Shown here one piece after another: positions 22,298-34,080 of a stretch of DNA of 64,000 bases. The translations under genes and the position numbers were made by a program. Location of the stretch: NCBI GenBank assembly GCA_037893245.1, contig JBAIAA010000866.1:831185-895184 (forward strand). The letters run 5' to 3'. The notes under the pieces are model-generated. The model had not been told where the DNA came from and ran no database searches. It saw only the letters and a program-made list of their open reading frames with translations. Every line of letters begins with the position of its first letter. The first letter of the stretch is position 1. This DNA comes from Crossaster papposus (lineage: Eukaryota; Echinodermata; Asteroidea; Velatida; Solasteridae).

Positions 22298-25236
22298 TTA
22301 AAAAATAATTGTACTAGATGAAACATATAGCTAGATAAAAAGGTAAAATTAGGTAAACGTACATGCATAAGATTTAAGAACACATGATATTATTGATTTA
22401 AAACTACTTGAGGTTTAGTTTAAAACTGATGCTGACGGATATTATCTTGAGGTTAAAGAAAGGTTATTCCCGATATGACCACCAGAAAATCAAAATTTAA
22501 GTTTGCCAAAGTTGGTATTGACTGAGTTAAAGTGATGTTATTGTTGGCATTAGGCCTAGACTAACGATCGAGTGTTTTATGATGAATGGACATTTTGTTA
22601 TATGAAAATGTATCTTCAAAATAAAAATAAAAAGGAGCTGATTGGTTAATACAATTGTAACATTATAATACATATTACGTTGGTTAATCTCCACCCATCC
22701 AATTTTGTCAAACAGATGTGAGGGTCTCTTGTTTGGCAACCCAAAACTAACTTAATTATTCATTTGCCGCTCGATTTTGAAGAATCTGAATTATTTTGAG
22801 ACACCGTCACTTTTCAGAGGTACTGGAGTACAGTAATCTATATGCTTTCCATCTATATGGGGAGGAACTTGACAAGTGTGTACATTATATTATAAAGCAT
22901 ATGAAGTGTAGGCCGGTTAACAAAATGCCGTAATCGTTTGAGTACTCGTTTGAGTACTCGTTTGAGACCTCTGTGCCTTTTTGCTCCATTTATTAAGGTT
23001 ACAATCAAGATTGTAATACTGTAAATAAATTAAATAACCGTAACGTTTGCGGGCGCACTGAGTGAAAATATTGTAAGCGATGTGCACACTATCGATTACT
23101 ATCGTCTTTGGAAAAGACTAGGTACGCATGCGCATAGAGCAGCAACTGTGCTGCACGAAATAAGATCAGCGCCTTTATATCCGAATAATATAACTAACCG
23201 ATGTTCATCCGCGCTGCGCGAAATAGGCCAATTCAGTGAATGGAAAATAAAAATGGTGGATGGTGTTCGGCCAATGTTAAACAAGTCGGCGTTGTTACTG
23301 ATTAAGCATTGTTGTGGATAAGTCCCTAATTTGTCTCATTCGTGAAAACAGATCACTGACGTCTTTCACTGACAACAACTGTGGTCACCAGTGCAAGTTT
23401 TGTGAAGAAAACATCCTTGCCAATGTCTTTAACTTGAGAGCCGTTTTCTCGACAAAAAAGGTAACGTTGACGTTAAACACTGTACATGCTATATCGTGAG
23501 CTTTATGACGAGTCGTGACGTAAGCATGTCTACACTGACTATAATTTAAAACAACAATTAACATAAATTAACAGTTAACATTACAACAATTAACCGAAAT
23601 GTCGGTCACTTTGACATCTACCCAACTCGGCACTCAACACACCAACTTCGCACCTGGTCAAGTCGGTACCTGACCAACTCGGCACCTTGTCAGCACGTTT
23701 TCGAGTTAACTAGTCGTACATTGGCATGATTGGTCGTACTCGTCACGGTACTGGACAACCTGTTGTAGTACCTTGGACAATTTGTATTATCATCCCGTCA
23801 ATAGTTTTCAATTGTCATTTGTTTTCGATCGGCAAATTTTAGATCCAATAAGGTGCTTAACGGAATATGCACCATTTTGTTCACGGGGCAAATTTTGCGT
23901 TTATTCAAAAATGTGCGCGCGTGTCTAGCTTTCCCTTTCAACCTTGTCCACCCATGTTCTTTTCAACCAATTTTTTGTTAGCCTTAGTGGTGTTTACGAG
24001 TACCGGGTACTGCCAAGTAAACGAGTACCATTCAAGTCCGAGTACTTTGCAAACCAAGTACAAACTACAGGTCTACTCTGAGTCAGAGTACAACTTCAAA
24101 GCACATGTTAAGTTTTTCAGATTTAAGAACACATGATATTATTGATTTAAACTATGTTGCTTGAGGTTTAGTTCAAAAATTGTTGCTGACGGAGATTATC
24201 TTAAACTACATGTAGTTAAAGCATGATTAAAGGTAGTCCGAGTAGCTTGGACCCAAAAATCACCTTTTTCAACATTTGGACATGGTCGGGTGATATTATT
24301 AGGGTCCAAGCAAACCCGGTTGGACTCGTTGTACGAAATGTCTGCACATCGATCCCCCATGACCTCCCACACTTTTCCCCAAAAATGTCACTTAAAACGG
24401 CCACTTACAAAAATGCTGCTAGTCCCCAGTACTAAGGATCAATGAAGACACTAACACTATCGGTGTGTTCTTACCTTTTCAAAAAGTGAGAAAATCAGGC
24501 CTCAAAATGTGGAGCAATGTTCGCCGATTCAAATGCACGTAGCCATTGTTCATGTTGAGCAAACTCATGACGGCATTCTTGTTGACAACAACGTCGCGCG
24601 CAGAGCGCGCAACTCCGGTCGCATAGTCAGCGGGGTCGGACCAAAGTTATAGAATCGATGTAACGACGCGGTTGCTTTTTTTTTTTTTTTTTTTTTAAAG
24701 TTGGATTGTACAGAGAAGGTGAATACTGTTTTGCTTTTGTGTGTGTCATAATACTTCACTGTGTATTGTTTAATGACTGTTATGTACTTATGTTTATCAT
24801 TAATTATCTTACAATCACATTTCTGTTGCTGTTGCTGTTGCAATATGGAAATAAATGTTGACTTGAATTGAATATACCTTGGTGTTCTCCATCATTTGCC
24901 TTTGTGCCCTTCCCCATTACTTGGTGCGAGTCCCGTCGCACACAGATTCGTACACACAAAGAGTTACCGAGCCGTCACATGACACAATACAAACGTTTTT
25001 AGAATTTTGTAGGCATACTTCACGCTGTCATGACTTGTGTCTAGTATCAAAACACAGTTGCTCACATCACGTTAACTTACGTCCCTGCGTGTGCATAGTT
25101 TGATCGCGATCAGCTGAAAACAACCTCGTCCCATTGTCTAACTATTGTTCGTAAACATCAACTGCGTCCTGATTTATCACACTGGAACGAGGTGGATATG
25201 ACCTTTTTCGGCTGCTTTCAAACCCATTTACTTAAT
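22298..25236. other. AT-rich non-coding stretch with a duplicated ~90-bp segment
   Basis: AGATTTAAGAACACATGATA followed by TTATTGATTTAAA and GAGGTTTAGTT occurs at about 22371-22455 and again at about 24117-24205 in the same orientation. A GTTTGAGTACTC triplication lies at 22937-22970. No gene is recognisable. The piece 24670-24870 is treated separately. Confidence 0.5.
24670..24872 (+). repeat. Possible LINE/SINE 3' tail
   Basis: After a T20+ tract, the sequence ends with GTTGCTGTTGCTGTTGCAAT and AAATAAATGTTGACTTGAAT, a style of microsatellite-like 3' tail seen at the ends of some L2/CR1-like retroposons. No coding region can be tied to it. Confidence 0.3.
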
Positions 25237-25360
25237 TTACAAAAATTGCGATCGCCCTCCGGCGATAGCGAATTTTTACAGGATATAATTACAGGATATC
25301 TAGCGCAATAATTTAGCTGGAGTAAATATTTTTAATATCTGCAAATGGTGTATCCTACCT
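25237..25360 (-). mobile_element. TTAA-type MITE family 1, truncated copy
   Basis: The right terminus GCAAATGGTGTATCCTACCT followed by TTAA, the GATATCTAGCGCAAT segment and GCGATCGCC.TCCGGCGATAG match the family in inverted orientation. The other half is absent. Confidence 0.8.
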
Positions 25361-25721
25361 TTAACACTAACCCCCTAGCACTTGTTGCTGACAGGTAACC
25401 TCAATCCTTTAAAATCAACAAAAATCTTAACCAAAAAATAAACCAAAATTCATTCAAGTTTTGTGTTTGACAAATGCTCACTGCCTCAATCCTCTAAAAT
25501 CAACCGAAGTGTATTCACTTTGTAATGCAAGGGGTACTGATTGCTTCAATCATCCAAAATCAACAAGAATAATTATATAATAACTATCACATACAGTACC
25601 TGTTCCTTGCATTTACAGGTATACACAGCAGTAGTAACATACACATACATGTATAATTTACATTTTATGTAAACTACAGTACATGTACATGTACCTTGTA
25701 CCAAATTTGTCATTGATTTAA

Positions 25722-26514
25722 GCCGTGTTCGCACTGGATTTTTTTTTGGTAAGGTTTTACTGAGACGATGGTAAAATAAAAAATGGTCAAATGTTACCAC
25801 TGTTCGCACTTGGACTTTCGACACGGGAAAATTTTACCGAGACCGTAGGAGAAGTACCCGAGCTGTCATTATAATGACTCGTGAGGGCGCTTTGCGTGAC
25901 CTTTCTGCATTGACCCCGGTGTACCCATTCGCGCGCGTGTTGTTTTTTCCCGACCGCAAGCGATTGATTTCGCTGCTGCTCTTCCACAACTGTTTTTATT
26001 CGACGCATCCATTGTCGTGCTTTCTTTCGTCGTAAGACACGTTGATGTTCTTTATTATCATTTGGAAATGATGCACTGGTAGCACCAATCAAACTTCCTA
26101 CTGTATCAATAATAATATCTGCCATAATATTGACCAAAGAAACCCCATACACTACGTAATCTTTTTGCAGAACCACGTGCGAATGTGATCACGATGCGAT
26201 TTGCATGCATCAGCAGCGCAGCGTGCCCGCACGTAAACAATGCAAAGAGCGCATGCGCAGTGCCTTGTATAGCGTGACCTTGCACTCCTGGGACGCTTTT
26301 ACCGAGTCGCGCTGTTCGCACTGGACTTATCGTCTAGGGAAAAGTGACCAGGGACGTTTTCCCGGGCAGCAGTTGGCCGGTAGAAGTACCCACTGGACTC
26401 GGGAGAAGTACCTGAGAGGAAAACGTCCTAGGCTGTCCGCACTGGACTTAAAAAAGGGAAAAGGACCCATCGTCTAGGGATGTTTTATCATTTTAAGTCC
26501 AGTGCGAACATGCC
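25722..26514. mobile_element. ~790-bp TIR element flanked by TTAA
   Basis: GCCGTGTTCGCACTGGA begins after TTAA at 25718-25721. TCCAGTGCGAACATGCC ends before TTAA at 26515-26518. Further GTTCGCACTGGACT copies occur inside. The minus-strand frame around 25900-26120 (RKKARQWMRRI, KKQHAREWVHRGQ) is basic and faintly like the N-terminus of PIF/Harbinger transposases, whose 3-bp TTA/TAA targets would also fit these flanks. I do not consider that proven. The element is incomplete and non-autonomous. Confidence 0.7.
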
Positions 26515-26849
26515 TTAAGTAGTTCATGGGTACAATACATGTATGGTATACAGGAAAGTTCCTAAGCTTCAGTCCTCCAAAATTAATCTACATTTCATAG
26601 GCCATGCTAAATGTACCGTACCTCACTCATCCAGAATCAACCAGAAACTCCTTGGGCCACAAAACTTCAATCCTTTAGAATCAACCAACACTCTCTGGGT
26701 CATGTACACGTGTAACCTCTATCCTTTAAAATCAACCAGAACTCTGAACTGCTTGCTTGATTGTTTTTGGTTGAGTGAGGAAGGTTAGAGTTAATCCCTC
26801 AAATCAATCCTCCAGCAATCACTGTAATGGGTTGAGGCAGTGCAGTTTA

Positions 26850-27803
26850 GGGGCCGTCCAAAGTTTTCAACATTTTAATGGTCGTACAGAGCGTACGACA
26901 GGGGAGAGGGGGGTCGGAGGCCGCGTTTGACTTTAAATGGTGAATTAAATGTTGATTTTGTACCGTACAATCAGCCAAGGAAAATTATATAATTTGGTTT
27001 GTTTTCTTCGTTTTTTATCTCGAAAGAATTTCCAACATTAAAATCAGAAGCGATACAAAGTTCGCTGTTCCAAAAGGATTGCTTCGGCAGGTTTGTGCAA
27101 CTCCGAAAAAGAGAAAAACCTGATGCGTCTCTGGCTATACGTACGACGCCACCCGTGCGCCCTACACGTCGCGGCAGCTGAGTTGGCAATGATTTTGTAT
27201 AGCGCAACGTTAACCATGACGTGTACACGTACGAATCCCGCATACATCAATACGGACTGTGCCCTAGCCCTGATAGCTGAACAGAGCGCGCGAATGTGCC
27301 AAGCGTGAATGAATAACCTTTGACACGACAGTACTGCCAATCGTTCCTACAGCTGTACTCTTTTGTACATGGACATCGTGCACGCAATGCCCCACCGCGC
27401 TCTACCGATGTTTAGAGTTTGTACACCTGGCACAACTCACACAAGGTTGTCACTTACTAGGATCATGGCGTCGCACTTGTTGCAGTCCGATCGTTGCAGT
27501 CCAGTTGATAGTTTTAGGATTGTATGTTTAAAACAAACAATACAAGTATATGTACATTGTTTCTGACAACATTTAATGTTCATCTGATTTTGTGTTTAAC
27601 TTGCATTGATCATCAGCAACATGAATAACATTGCTAGTATAGTACTCAGTGCAGCACACAATGTAAAATGATATATAAAACATGGGCATCAACCATGAAC
27701 AAAACAAATGTTGAAAAGTACGACTTTGGGGGGAGGGAGGGGGGTCTTGAAAAGTAGTACTCTCTGTACGACCTTAAAAATGTTGACAACTTTGGACGGC
27801 CCC
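26850..27803. mobile_element. 954-bp TIR element with TTA target duplication, PIF/Harbinger-like
   Basis: Inverted termini GGGGCCGTCCAAAGTTTTCA and AACTTTGGACGGCCCC continue to about 45 bp (ATGGTCGTACAGAG at both ends). TTA flanks both ends (26847-26849 and 27804-27806). GC-rich termini plus a 3-bp TWA target are the hallmark of PIF/Harbinger elements. The interior shows no intact transposase. Confidence 0.8.
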
Positions 27804-29602
27804 TTAGGGATATCAAGCATAATGTGCATACATGTAGCTCAATTATGCATGATTGAACATGAACCAACACAGGGAGCTGCCTGCAAATCATTCATCCATT
27901 AATGCAGTGCTGGAATGAAAACAAAGTTGAAAAACTTTTTCCTTGGGGGGGGGGGGGGGGGGGGGGGGGTGGGGGGTTTGAATATAGTTTTTACAGAATG
28001 GCAGTTGTTCATTGTACATTTCCTGTTCGTGTACATTTGTACACTACATGTACAACACTACGTGTACATGTACATGTACTGTATCTACTGAATATTTCAT
28101 TTTCAATTTTTGATATCACACTTCTGTGTATGTACATCTATAAAGAGGTGTCATATGATTAGGAATGATCATTAAGTACCATCGTCTAGGGTGATCTGCC
28201 TTCTGGGAATGGGCCATTACGTTGTGCATACATAAAAGAGAGAGTACATGTGTATGAGTACACATGTATGTACTTACGTACTTTTGTAATAACAAGGAGT
28301 GGCTGCCTAAATTCAATTGTGGTTTTGTGCTACTAACATCACTGGCTAAGTTTTGACTTAGTTTTGACAGGTTTATGGTTGCACACTTGATAGACTTTCA
28401 TAGACCCCAGTAGATCAGTTTCCTAATAAATTCAATTAATTCATGCATGCGTGTACATACACATTTTTCTTTGGGGGCAAGATGTGAAATTGTCCCATTG
28501 AAAATGTACCGTATGGGTTTGCAAGATTAAGGGCACTTGAAATTTGATGCATCTACATGTACATGGTACATGTACATTGTATAGGAGGATTTTGCAGGAT
28601 TGTGTGTGTTTTAATTTGTTTGCCCCTTGTGAAAAATGCAGGATCCAGATCATAATGCCTTATCTAATGTTGGAGGGTTTTGCAGGATTAGGGTTACTTG
28701 CGTGTTTTTTGGAGGATTTAAGTTATTTGTTACTTAGTACAGTACATTCAAACTGTTTTATGCTTTATGCACATTATTCCTAAAACTTTAGTCAAGTTAC
28801 CGATATTAAGATATACCGGGAAAGCGGGCAACCACGCGGGCGTTTTAAATGCATTCACGATGGGGTGCATGTGTCCACAGCCACCGCAAGGAAGGAGCTA
28901 CATGTAGCGATAGGATCGCCCACGCGCAGGCGTACTTATATGAGCGGCCAACATTTAATATAATCTAAAAAAAAGAAAGGACAAAGCAGAAACTAACAGA
29001 CACACACAGAACAGAGAAAATTAGGAAAGAACGAAGAACACAGAATTGAAGGTCAATTAGAGAGTAACACAGAAAGCTCAATGTAAAAACAAACGAAAAT
29101 CAAACCAATAATTAAAATACATAACAGCAGCAACCAGGGACACAACAGCAATCATAGAACAAGCAGTATAAACTAATACAAAATTCAAAAAGTCAGAAAA
29201 AATAAGAAAACAAACCGGAATAAGGAACAAATAAAAAAAATACAAAATTTAAATAAAATATCTTCCTGTTCCTGATATTCTCTGCTTGTTTTATTTTGTC
29301 TATTTGTCGGCAGTTAATTTTAGTTTTTGACACATTTAAGAGGTAAAAAATAGGTACATGTAAAAGGGTTCACTCCTGCATGTGCTGTTGCTATTTCTCA
29401 TCGAAACCACTATTTCCATCAATTTCATAGAGATGGTACCGTATAAGGGAGGCCCATCATCATTTGCCTTGCTAGAAATAACTGCAAACAGGTTCTGGAA
29501 AATGCCAAGTGTCATTATTCTAAATCCGTTCAGGAGTCCATCTTAACTCAACGTCCTGGGTCCAGATATTTTTTGAGAATTGCAAATAGCATTTTGAACT
29601 CT
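27804..29602. other. Non-coding stretch with poly-G and dispersed repeats
   Basis: It contains a G30-type tract (27944-27979), many TGTACATGTACA palindromes (28040-28080, 28550-28575) and, at about 28515-28800, a repeat copy related to 32695-32965 (GCAGGATTAGGGTTACTTG, TTGTTACTT.GTAC, TTTATGCACATTATCC). The A-rich segment 28960-29260 has no ORF of note. Confidence 0.5.
28515..28800. repeat. Dispersed repeat with GCAGGATT modules, copy 1
   Basis: It shares order and sequence with 32695-32965: repeated TTTTGCAGGATTAGGGTTAC modules, then GGAGGATTTAAGTTATTTGT, and a tail TGCACATTATTCCTA.AACTT then AGTCAAG. Related TCAATCCTTTAAAATCAACC modules, the opposite strand of the same motif, occur at 25385-25600 and 26560-26800. 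Confidence 0.65.
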
Positions 29603-29820
29603 GCTAAGCCTGCCAGACGGCGATCGCGAAAAAACAAAGATAACATAAGAATAACGGCTCGACCCCGGTTGAAAACAAACGCTGTTTTTCGTGCTTTCCT
29701 CCGCATCCATGATTGTAAAACTTCGGAAAAGTCAGTTAAACGATATTTACTATGAAATACAACCCCCCAAATCTACCCATTCATGATAATTCAAGCAATT
29801 ACCAATGGTGTATACTACCT
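29603..29820 (+). mobile_element. TTAA-type MITE family 1, 5'-truncated copy
   Basis: From GACGGCGATCGCGAAAAAAC to CAATGGTGTATACTACCT, followed by TTAA. It begins at the central palindrome, so the left half is lost. Confidence 0.85.
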
Positions 29821-29879
29821 TTAAACTTGCGTTTAAAGGAATAAAGGATATGGGCATATCTAATACTTGCATGAAGCAA

Positions 29880-32340
29880 ATCTGATCGTTTTCATTGAGA
29901 TGTTTGTTCGAGAAAAGGGAATATGAAAGTGAGAAGCTTGACGAGTACGATGAGTATGAATATGACGATTTCTGAAAAATATCGATGCAAGGGTAATGTA
30001 TTGTGAATGAGATGGTACATGAATGTTTCTAACTGAACAGAGTAAATATCGTGCAGTTTCAGGGTTCTTGGGTTAAAAAAAAGGGATAAGTGTGGGCTAC
30101 ATGTAAGTACATGTACTGTGCATTGCATCTAGTCACATAAATGGCTTATTTCTGTAGCAGAAATAGTCTATTAATCACAGTGCGTGAAGCATTTCCCCAT
30201 GCCAATATACCATAATGCAAGTAAGGTAGATTAGAGTATTATAAAGAGAAAACAAATTATGCTTGGGAAAACACTTTAAGTCTATTTAACACACCAACAT
30301 TTCTAGCTACGATATAATCTACATGTGATTTCCAAGACAGTTTGTTATCAATGTTCAACCCCCTTGGTACAATCGGTCTTATGAACTTTTATATTACATG
30401 TATCTATCATGATATCACCTGGGAGATTACTAAGTTTGTTGCTAAACAACATATGTACAGATACATGTAGTTTTGTTTATGTTCAGTGAGAGTGTTTGAA
30501 CTGATCCATTTGAAGACTGACACAAGTTCCGAAATTTATTATTTTAAGAACGGTGTGGATATTTTTGTGGGAAAAGAAAAGATTAGAATCATCTGCAAAA
30601 AGTATGAAAGAAAGCAGGGTTTCAAGAATGGACCCCGGGCCTGGAGGACCCCGCAGGTCGATGTGCGTGGTGTCGAAGAGCTGCCGTTAACGTATTGCTT
30701 TTTGTTGGGCAAATAACTGGCAAACCACTCAGGAGACCTTCCTTGACTGCCATAATGATACAACTTATGAAGCAAGATATTGTGATCAAGAGTATCAAAG
30801 GCTTTAGAGAAATCAAGGGAAATACCTAAAGTGTGCTCAGAATTGTCGATTCCAGTGGTGATTTTGTTTATCAAGTGAAGAATGGCAAGTGAGGGACTGT
30901 GCTTGGCTCGAAAATCAAATTGATAATTAGAAAGAATATTATGTTTAAAAGAAATGCTGTGACGAGTGTATACACCAATCTCTCCAAGATTTTCGAACAA
31001 ACAAGACAAAACTGATACAGGCCGATAGTTGCTGACCAGACTTGCATCTCCACTTTAAGAGATTGGCGTTACCTTAGCTACCTTCATGTAGTCAGGAAAA
31101 ATTCCACAGGAGAACGAGAGATTAACAATGTAGGTCAGAGGCCTAGCAATGGCGGAGATAACTTTCTTAATGACAAACGAATTGATAGAATCAAAGCCAC
31201 TGGTTTTTTTTGTCAGCTAAATGATTAACATCACAAATTTCTTGTATTGTGACAGAAGCAAGCAAGAAAGATAAAATGAGGATTTTGGTCTTCCAAATAG
31301 TCCTCAAAATGAGCATTAGATGGAGAAAAATTGGCCGCGAGATTGGGGCCAATATTAATGAAATACATGTAGTTGTTAAAATAGTCTGCAATATTCGAAG
31401 AGTTGTCAGTGTACTTGTAGGTCCCATTATGGGAAATACCAGAGATTTTATAAGAAAGACTTTTCTTAGTGATTACAGAATTGATGATCTTCCAGGTGTT
31501 TTTGATACTGGATTTTTCTTTCTCAAATTGAGTGAGGTAATATCTTTTCTTAGCATATCTCAAGACATTGGTAAGGATGTTTTTATATCTAGTGTAGGCT
31601 TGATGAGTTGTTGTATCTCGCTTAGTCATAAATTTGTGATAGAATTTGTTTTTAAGATTGATAGACTTAAGGAGAGAATCTGTAATCCAAGGTGATTTAG
31701 GTGTGTGTTTCTTGTTTTCCTCTTGCTCATAGACAAAGGTGGAATGTTGGCATCATGGATGCGTTTAAAGATCCATAAAGATCCAAAAAGATCCTATAGG
31801 CCAGGGTCGACGCTGCTATAAACTGATGACCTATTGGCTGTATTTAAGACAAGTCGCGGTATAATTTATCAAGATTATGATTGTTATAGCAGTAGGAATT
31901 TGATGGTTTTGTATAACTTGAACAAGAGTTGAAGATAGGGAGTGAAGTGGATATACATGTAGGCAGATGATCTGTTAGGTCGGATATTAATATTTGAGAT
32001 TTAGGAAGAGGAAGTATGTTTGCAAATATGTTGTCAATCAATGTAGCAGATGTTTTGGTTATTCGAGTTGGCTTATCAATAATAGAAATAAGAGAGTGAG
32101 AAAAAATCAAATCCAGAAAACCTTGGATATTAGAGCAGGAATTGTAGTTAAGAAGATTTATGTTAGTCTCCCATAAGGATGTTTTTTTTAATTTTTTTTT
32201 TAGTAGTCGGTTGAGTTAAAATTTCTTGCAAGAGAGGCATGAAGTCTTTACATTATACATGTATGTGATGCTTGAGGGGGTTTGTATGCAACACCAATTA
32301 CAACATTTCTTGCAGAAGAAATTGTTATCTCATGAAAAGT
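29880..32340 (-). pseudogene. Decayed LINE (L2/CR1-like non-LTR retrotransposon)
   Basis: Minus-strand frames recover an endonuclease-type piece (NVVIGVAYKPPQAS near 32300; IDKPTRITKTSATLIDNIFA and SDLTDHLP near 31950-32080), a linker (31231-31629), and a reverse transcriptase (31009-30540) with YQFDFRAKHSPSLAILHLI and LDFSKAFDTLDHNILLHKL. These are followed by a thumb/C-terminal region (NIDNKLSWKSHVDYI near 30330; FMYHLIHNTLPL near 30030). That order is an APE-type LINE ORF2. The expected GVPQGSILGP block is corrupted to GVLQARGPFL, and stops and frameshifts occur throughout. It is a dead copy; the 5' end and any ORF1 were not found. Confidence 0.85.
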
Positions 32341-32485
32341 GTTTCCAAGAAGTCTGTGGAGAGTGTCAAATCTTCTCTTACAGCAAATTGTATACTTGAA
32401 TGTCAATGCACATATAATGCAACACTCACCATTGGTCTTCTCCCCATTAGGAGCAAGGTTTTGGAAAGCCTGATCAACCAGCAAC

Positions 32486-32544
32486 TTAACCCTAACAGTC
32501 CTCAATCCTTCACCTGTTGGAGGATTGAGGACTGTTAGGGTTAA
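32486..32544. mobile_element. Tiny hairpin insertion, TTAACCCTAAC ends
   Basis: TTAACCCTAACAGTCCTCAA then TCC is perfectly complementary to GGATTGAGGACTGTTAGGGT then TAA, a 23-bp stem with a 13-nt loop. It sits exactly inside a LINE codon run, between NQQL and KDYLEE, so the pre-insertion site is known: a single CTTAAG. TTAA occurs at both edges. The 82-bp element at 61323-61404 has the same CCCTAAC terminus and TTAA flanks. Confidence 0.8.
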
Positions 32545-32694
32545 TTAAGGATTATCTTGAAGAACATGATCTCTTGACTGATGACTGTATGGTTTTCGAC
32601 ATTCTCAGTCAACAGGTGACATCCTATCTCAGATCACGGAACATACATTTATTAACCCATGAACCATCCCAAATCCTCCAAAATCATCTTTGCA

Positions 32695-32965
32695 AATTGC
32701 AGGATTCTGCAGGATTAAGGTCTCTTGAAAGTTGATGCACCGGAGGAATTTGCAGGATTGAGGGCGTTTGGGGTTTCGCCACTGGAGGAAAGTGCAGGGT
32801 CAAAGGTCATAAGGCCTAAACCAATGCTGGATGATTTTGCAAGATTGAGGTTACTTGGGTATTTATCCAAATGAGGATTTTGGAGGACTAAGGTTATTTG
32901 TTACTTTGTACTTTCACACTGCTCATGCTGTATGCACATTATCCATAGAGCTTCAGTCAAGGTAC
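32695..32965. repeat. Dispersed repeat with GCAGGATT modules, copy 2
   Basis: Partner of 28515-28800, here inserted within the plus-strand LINE remnant between its DLLTDD and DISKAFDK parts. Confidence 0.65.
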
Positions 32966-33599
32966 ATATAAGGTACATGTACATACATGTGTCAAGGATA
33001 GGAAACATTTGCATACCAAGGGTCATGTGTGCAGACCCCTGTTGTAATAGGGAACTTACATAGCAGCTGTTTGTTTCATGTTTGGCTGCTTTATATCTCA
33101 ATGGTAAACCCACTGCAGGATTTTGCAGGATTTTGCAAGTTATGTGTGAGAAAAAGAAGGTAGGGAGTTAATAGAGGGTTAGTAGAGCTTTATTTAGATC
33201 GTCGTGGTGAGGCTAGGCTTGTTGCTCTTGACATATCAAAGGCCTTTGACAAAGTTTGGCACAGAGGGTTTATCCATAAATTGAAGTCATATGGCATCTC
33301 TGGCAAATTGTTGAATCGCATTTCCAGCTTTCTCAGTGAAAGTCAGATCTCAGTGGTACATGAGGGTCAGACGTTTCTCTCCCATCCATCGTATTAATGC
33401 AGGTGTTCCGCAGGGCTCTATCCTGGGCCCATCACTATTTTTATTGTATATTAACGACTTACCAGATGTTGTTGTCTCAAGTTTAGCTATGTATGCAGAT
33501 GGCATCTACATGTACAGTGTATACTGCTTACCCTGGTTCTTTGTCTGCTACCAGTACAGCTTGTACACAAACTAGTACTGGTCTTAACTGTGATCTTAA

Positions 33600-33697
33600 G
33601 AATGTTATTTACTGGGGGGGGGGAGGGGGGGGGGGGGGTCTTAACTGTGATCTTAAGAATGTTATTTACTGGGGGGGGGGGGGGGGGGGGGGGGGGA
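33600..33697. repeat. Poly-G tracts with a duplicated 72-bp piece
   Basis: TCTTAACTGTGATCTTAAGA followed by ATGTTATTTACTGGGG occurs twice, each copy ending in a long G tract. Confidence 0.9.
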
Positions 33698-34080
33698 CGA
33701 CTGGCGACGACTGGCTTGCCACATTCAACCAAAGGAAGACACAATTGTTGTCTATGTCAAGGTCAAGATCTCACTGTTCTCTACTTTGGTAATGAATTAT
33801 GTTCCACTGCAGGAGCTTGCTGATATTCGGCTACTTGGTCTAGACCTCATCTCCAACTTCTCCTGGGATATCCGAAGCATTGCTAAACGTGCCTCGCAAC
33901 GCGTAGGCCATTTATTTAGTGCCCGGCTATATCTTCCACCAGTAGTTATGCTCTATCTGTATAAGTCCACAATCCGTCCTGTTATGAAATACTGCTCTCA
34001 TATTTGGGCTGGTGCTCCAGCTTGTCATTTGTCCCTGTTTGACAGAATGTATTACATGTACATGTACCGGTACAAATCCA

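Larger units (their letters stand above)
32410..34080 (+). pseudogene. Decayed second LINE in the opposite orientation
   Basis: Plus-strand frames give PIRSKVLESLINQQL (32440), then after a small insertion KDYLEEHDLLTDD (32545), LVALDISKAFDKVWHRGFI (33220), AGVPQGSILGPSLFLLYIND (33400), a catalytic-motif remnant MYADGIYMYS (33490), and the C-terminal ADIRLLGLDLISNFSWDIRS with YKSTIRPVMKYCSHIWAGAP (33810-34020). That is a reverse transcriptase from a different LINE lineage than the neighbour at 29880-32340. It is interrupted by a hairpin element (32486-32544), by a GCAGGATT-type repeat (about 32650-33170) and by poly-G tracts with a duplicated ~72-bp piece (33580-33700). Confidence 0.85.

Noticed and set aside
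25787..26176. 129-residue minus-strand ORF as a host gene
   Set aside because: It lies wholly inside a TIR element; at most a transposase N-terminal remnant.
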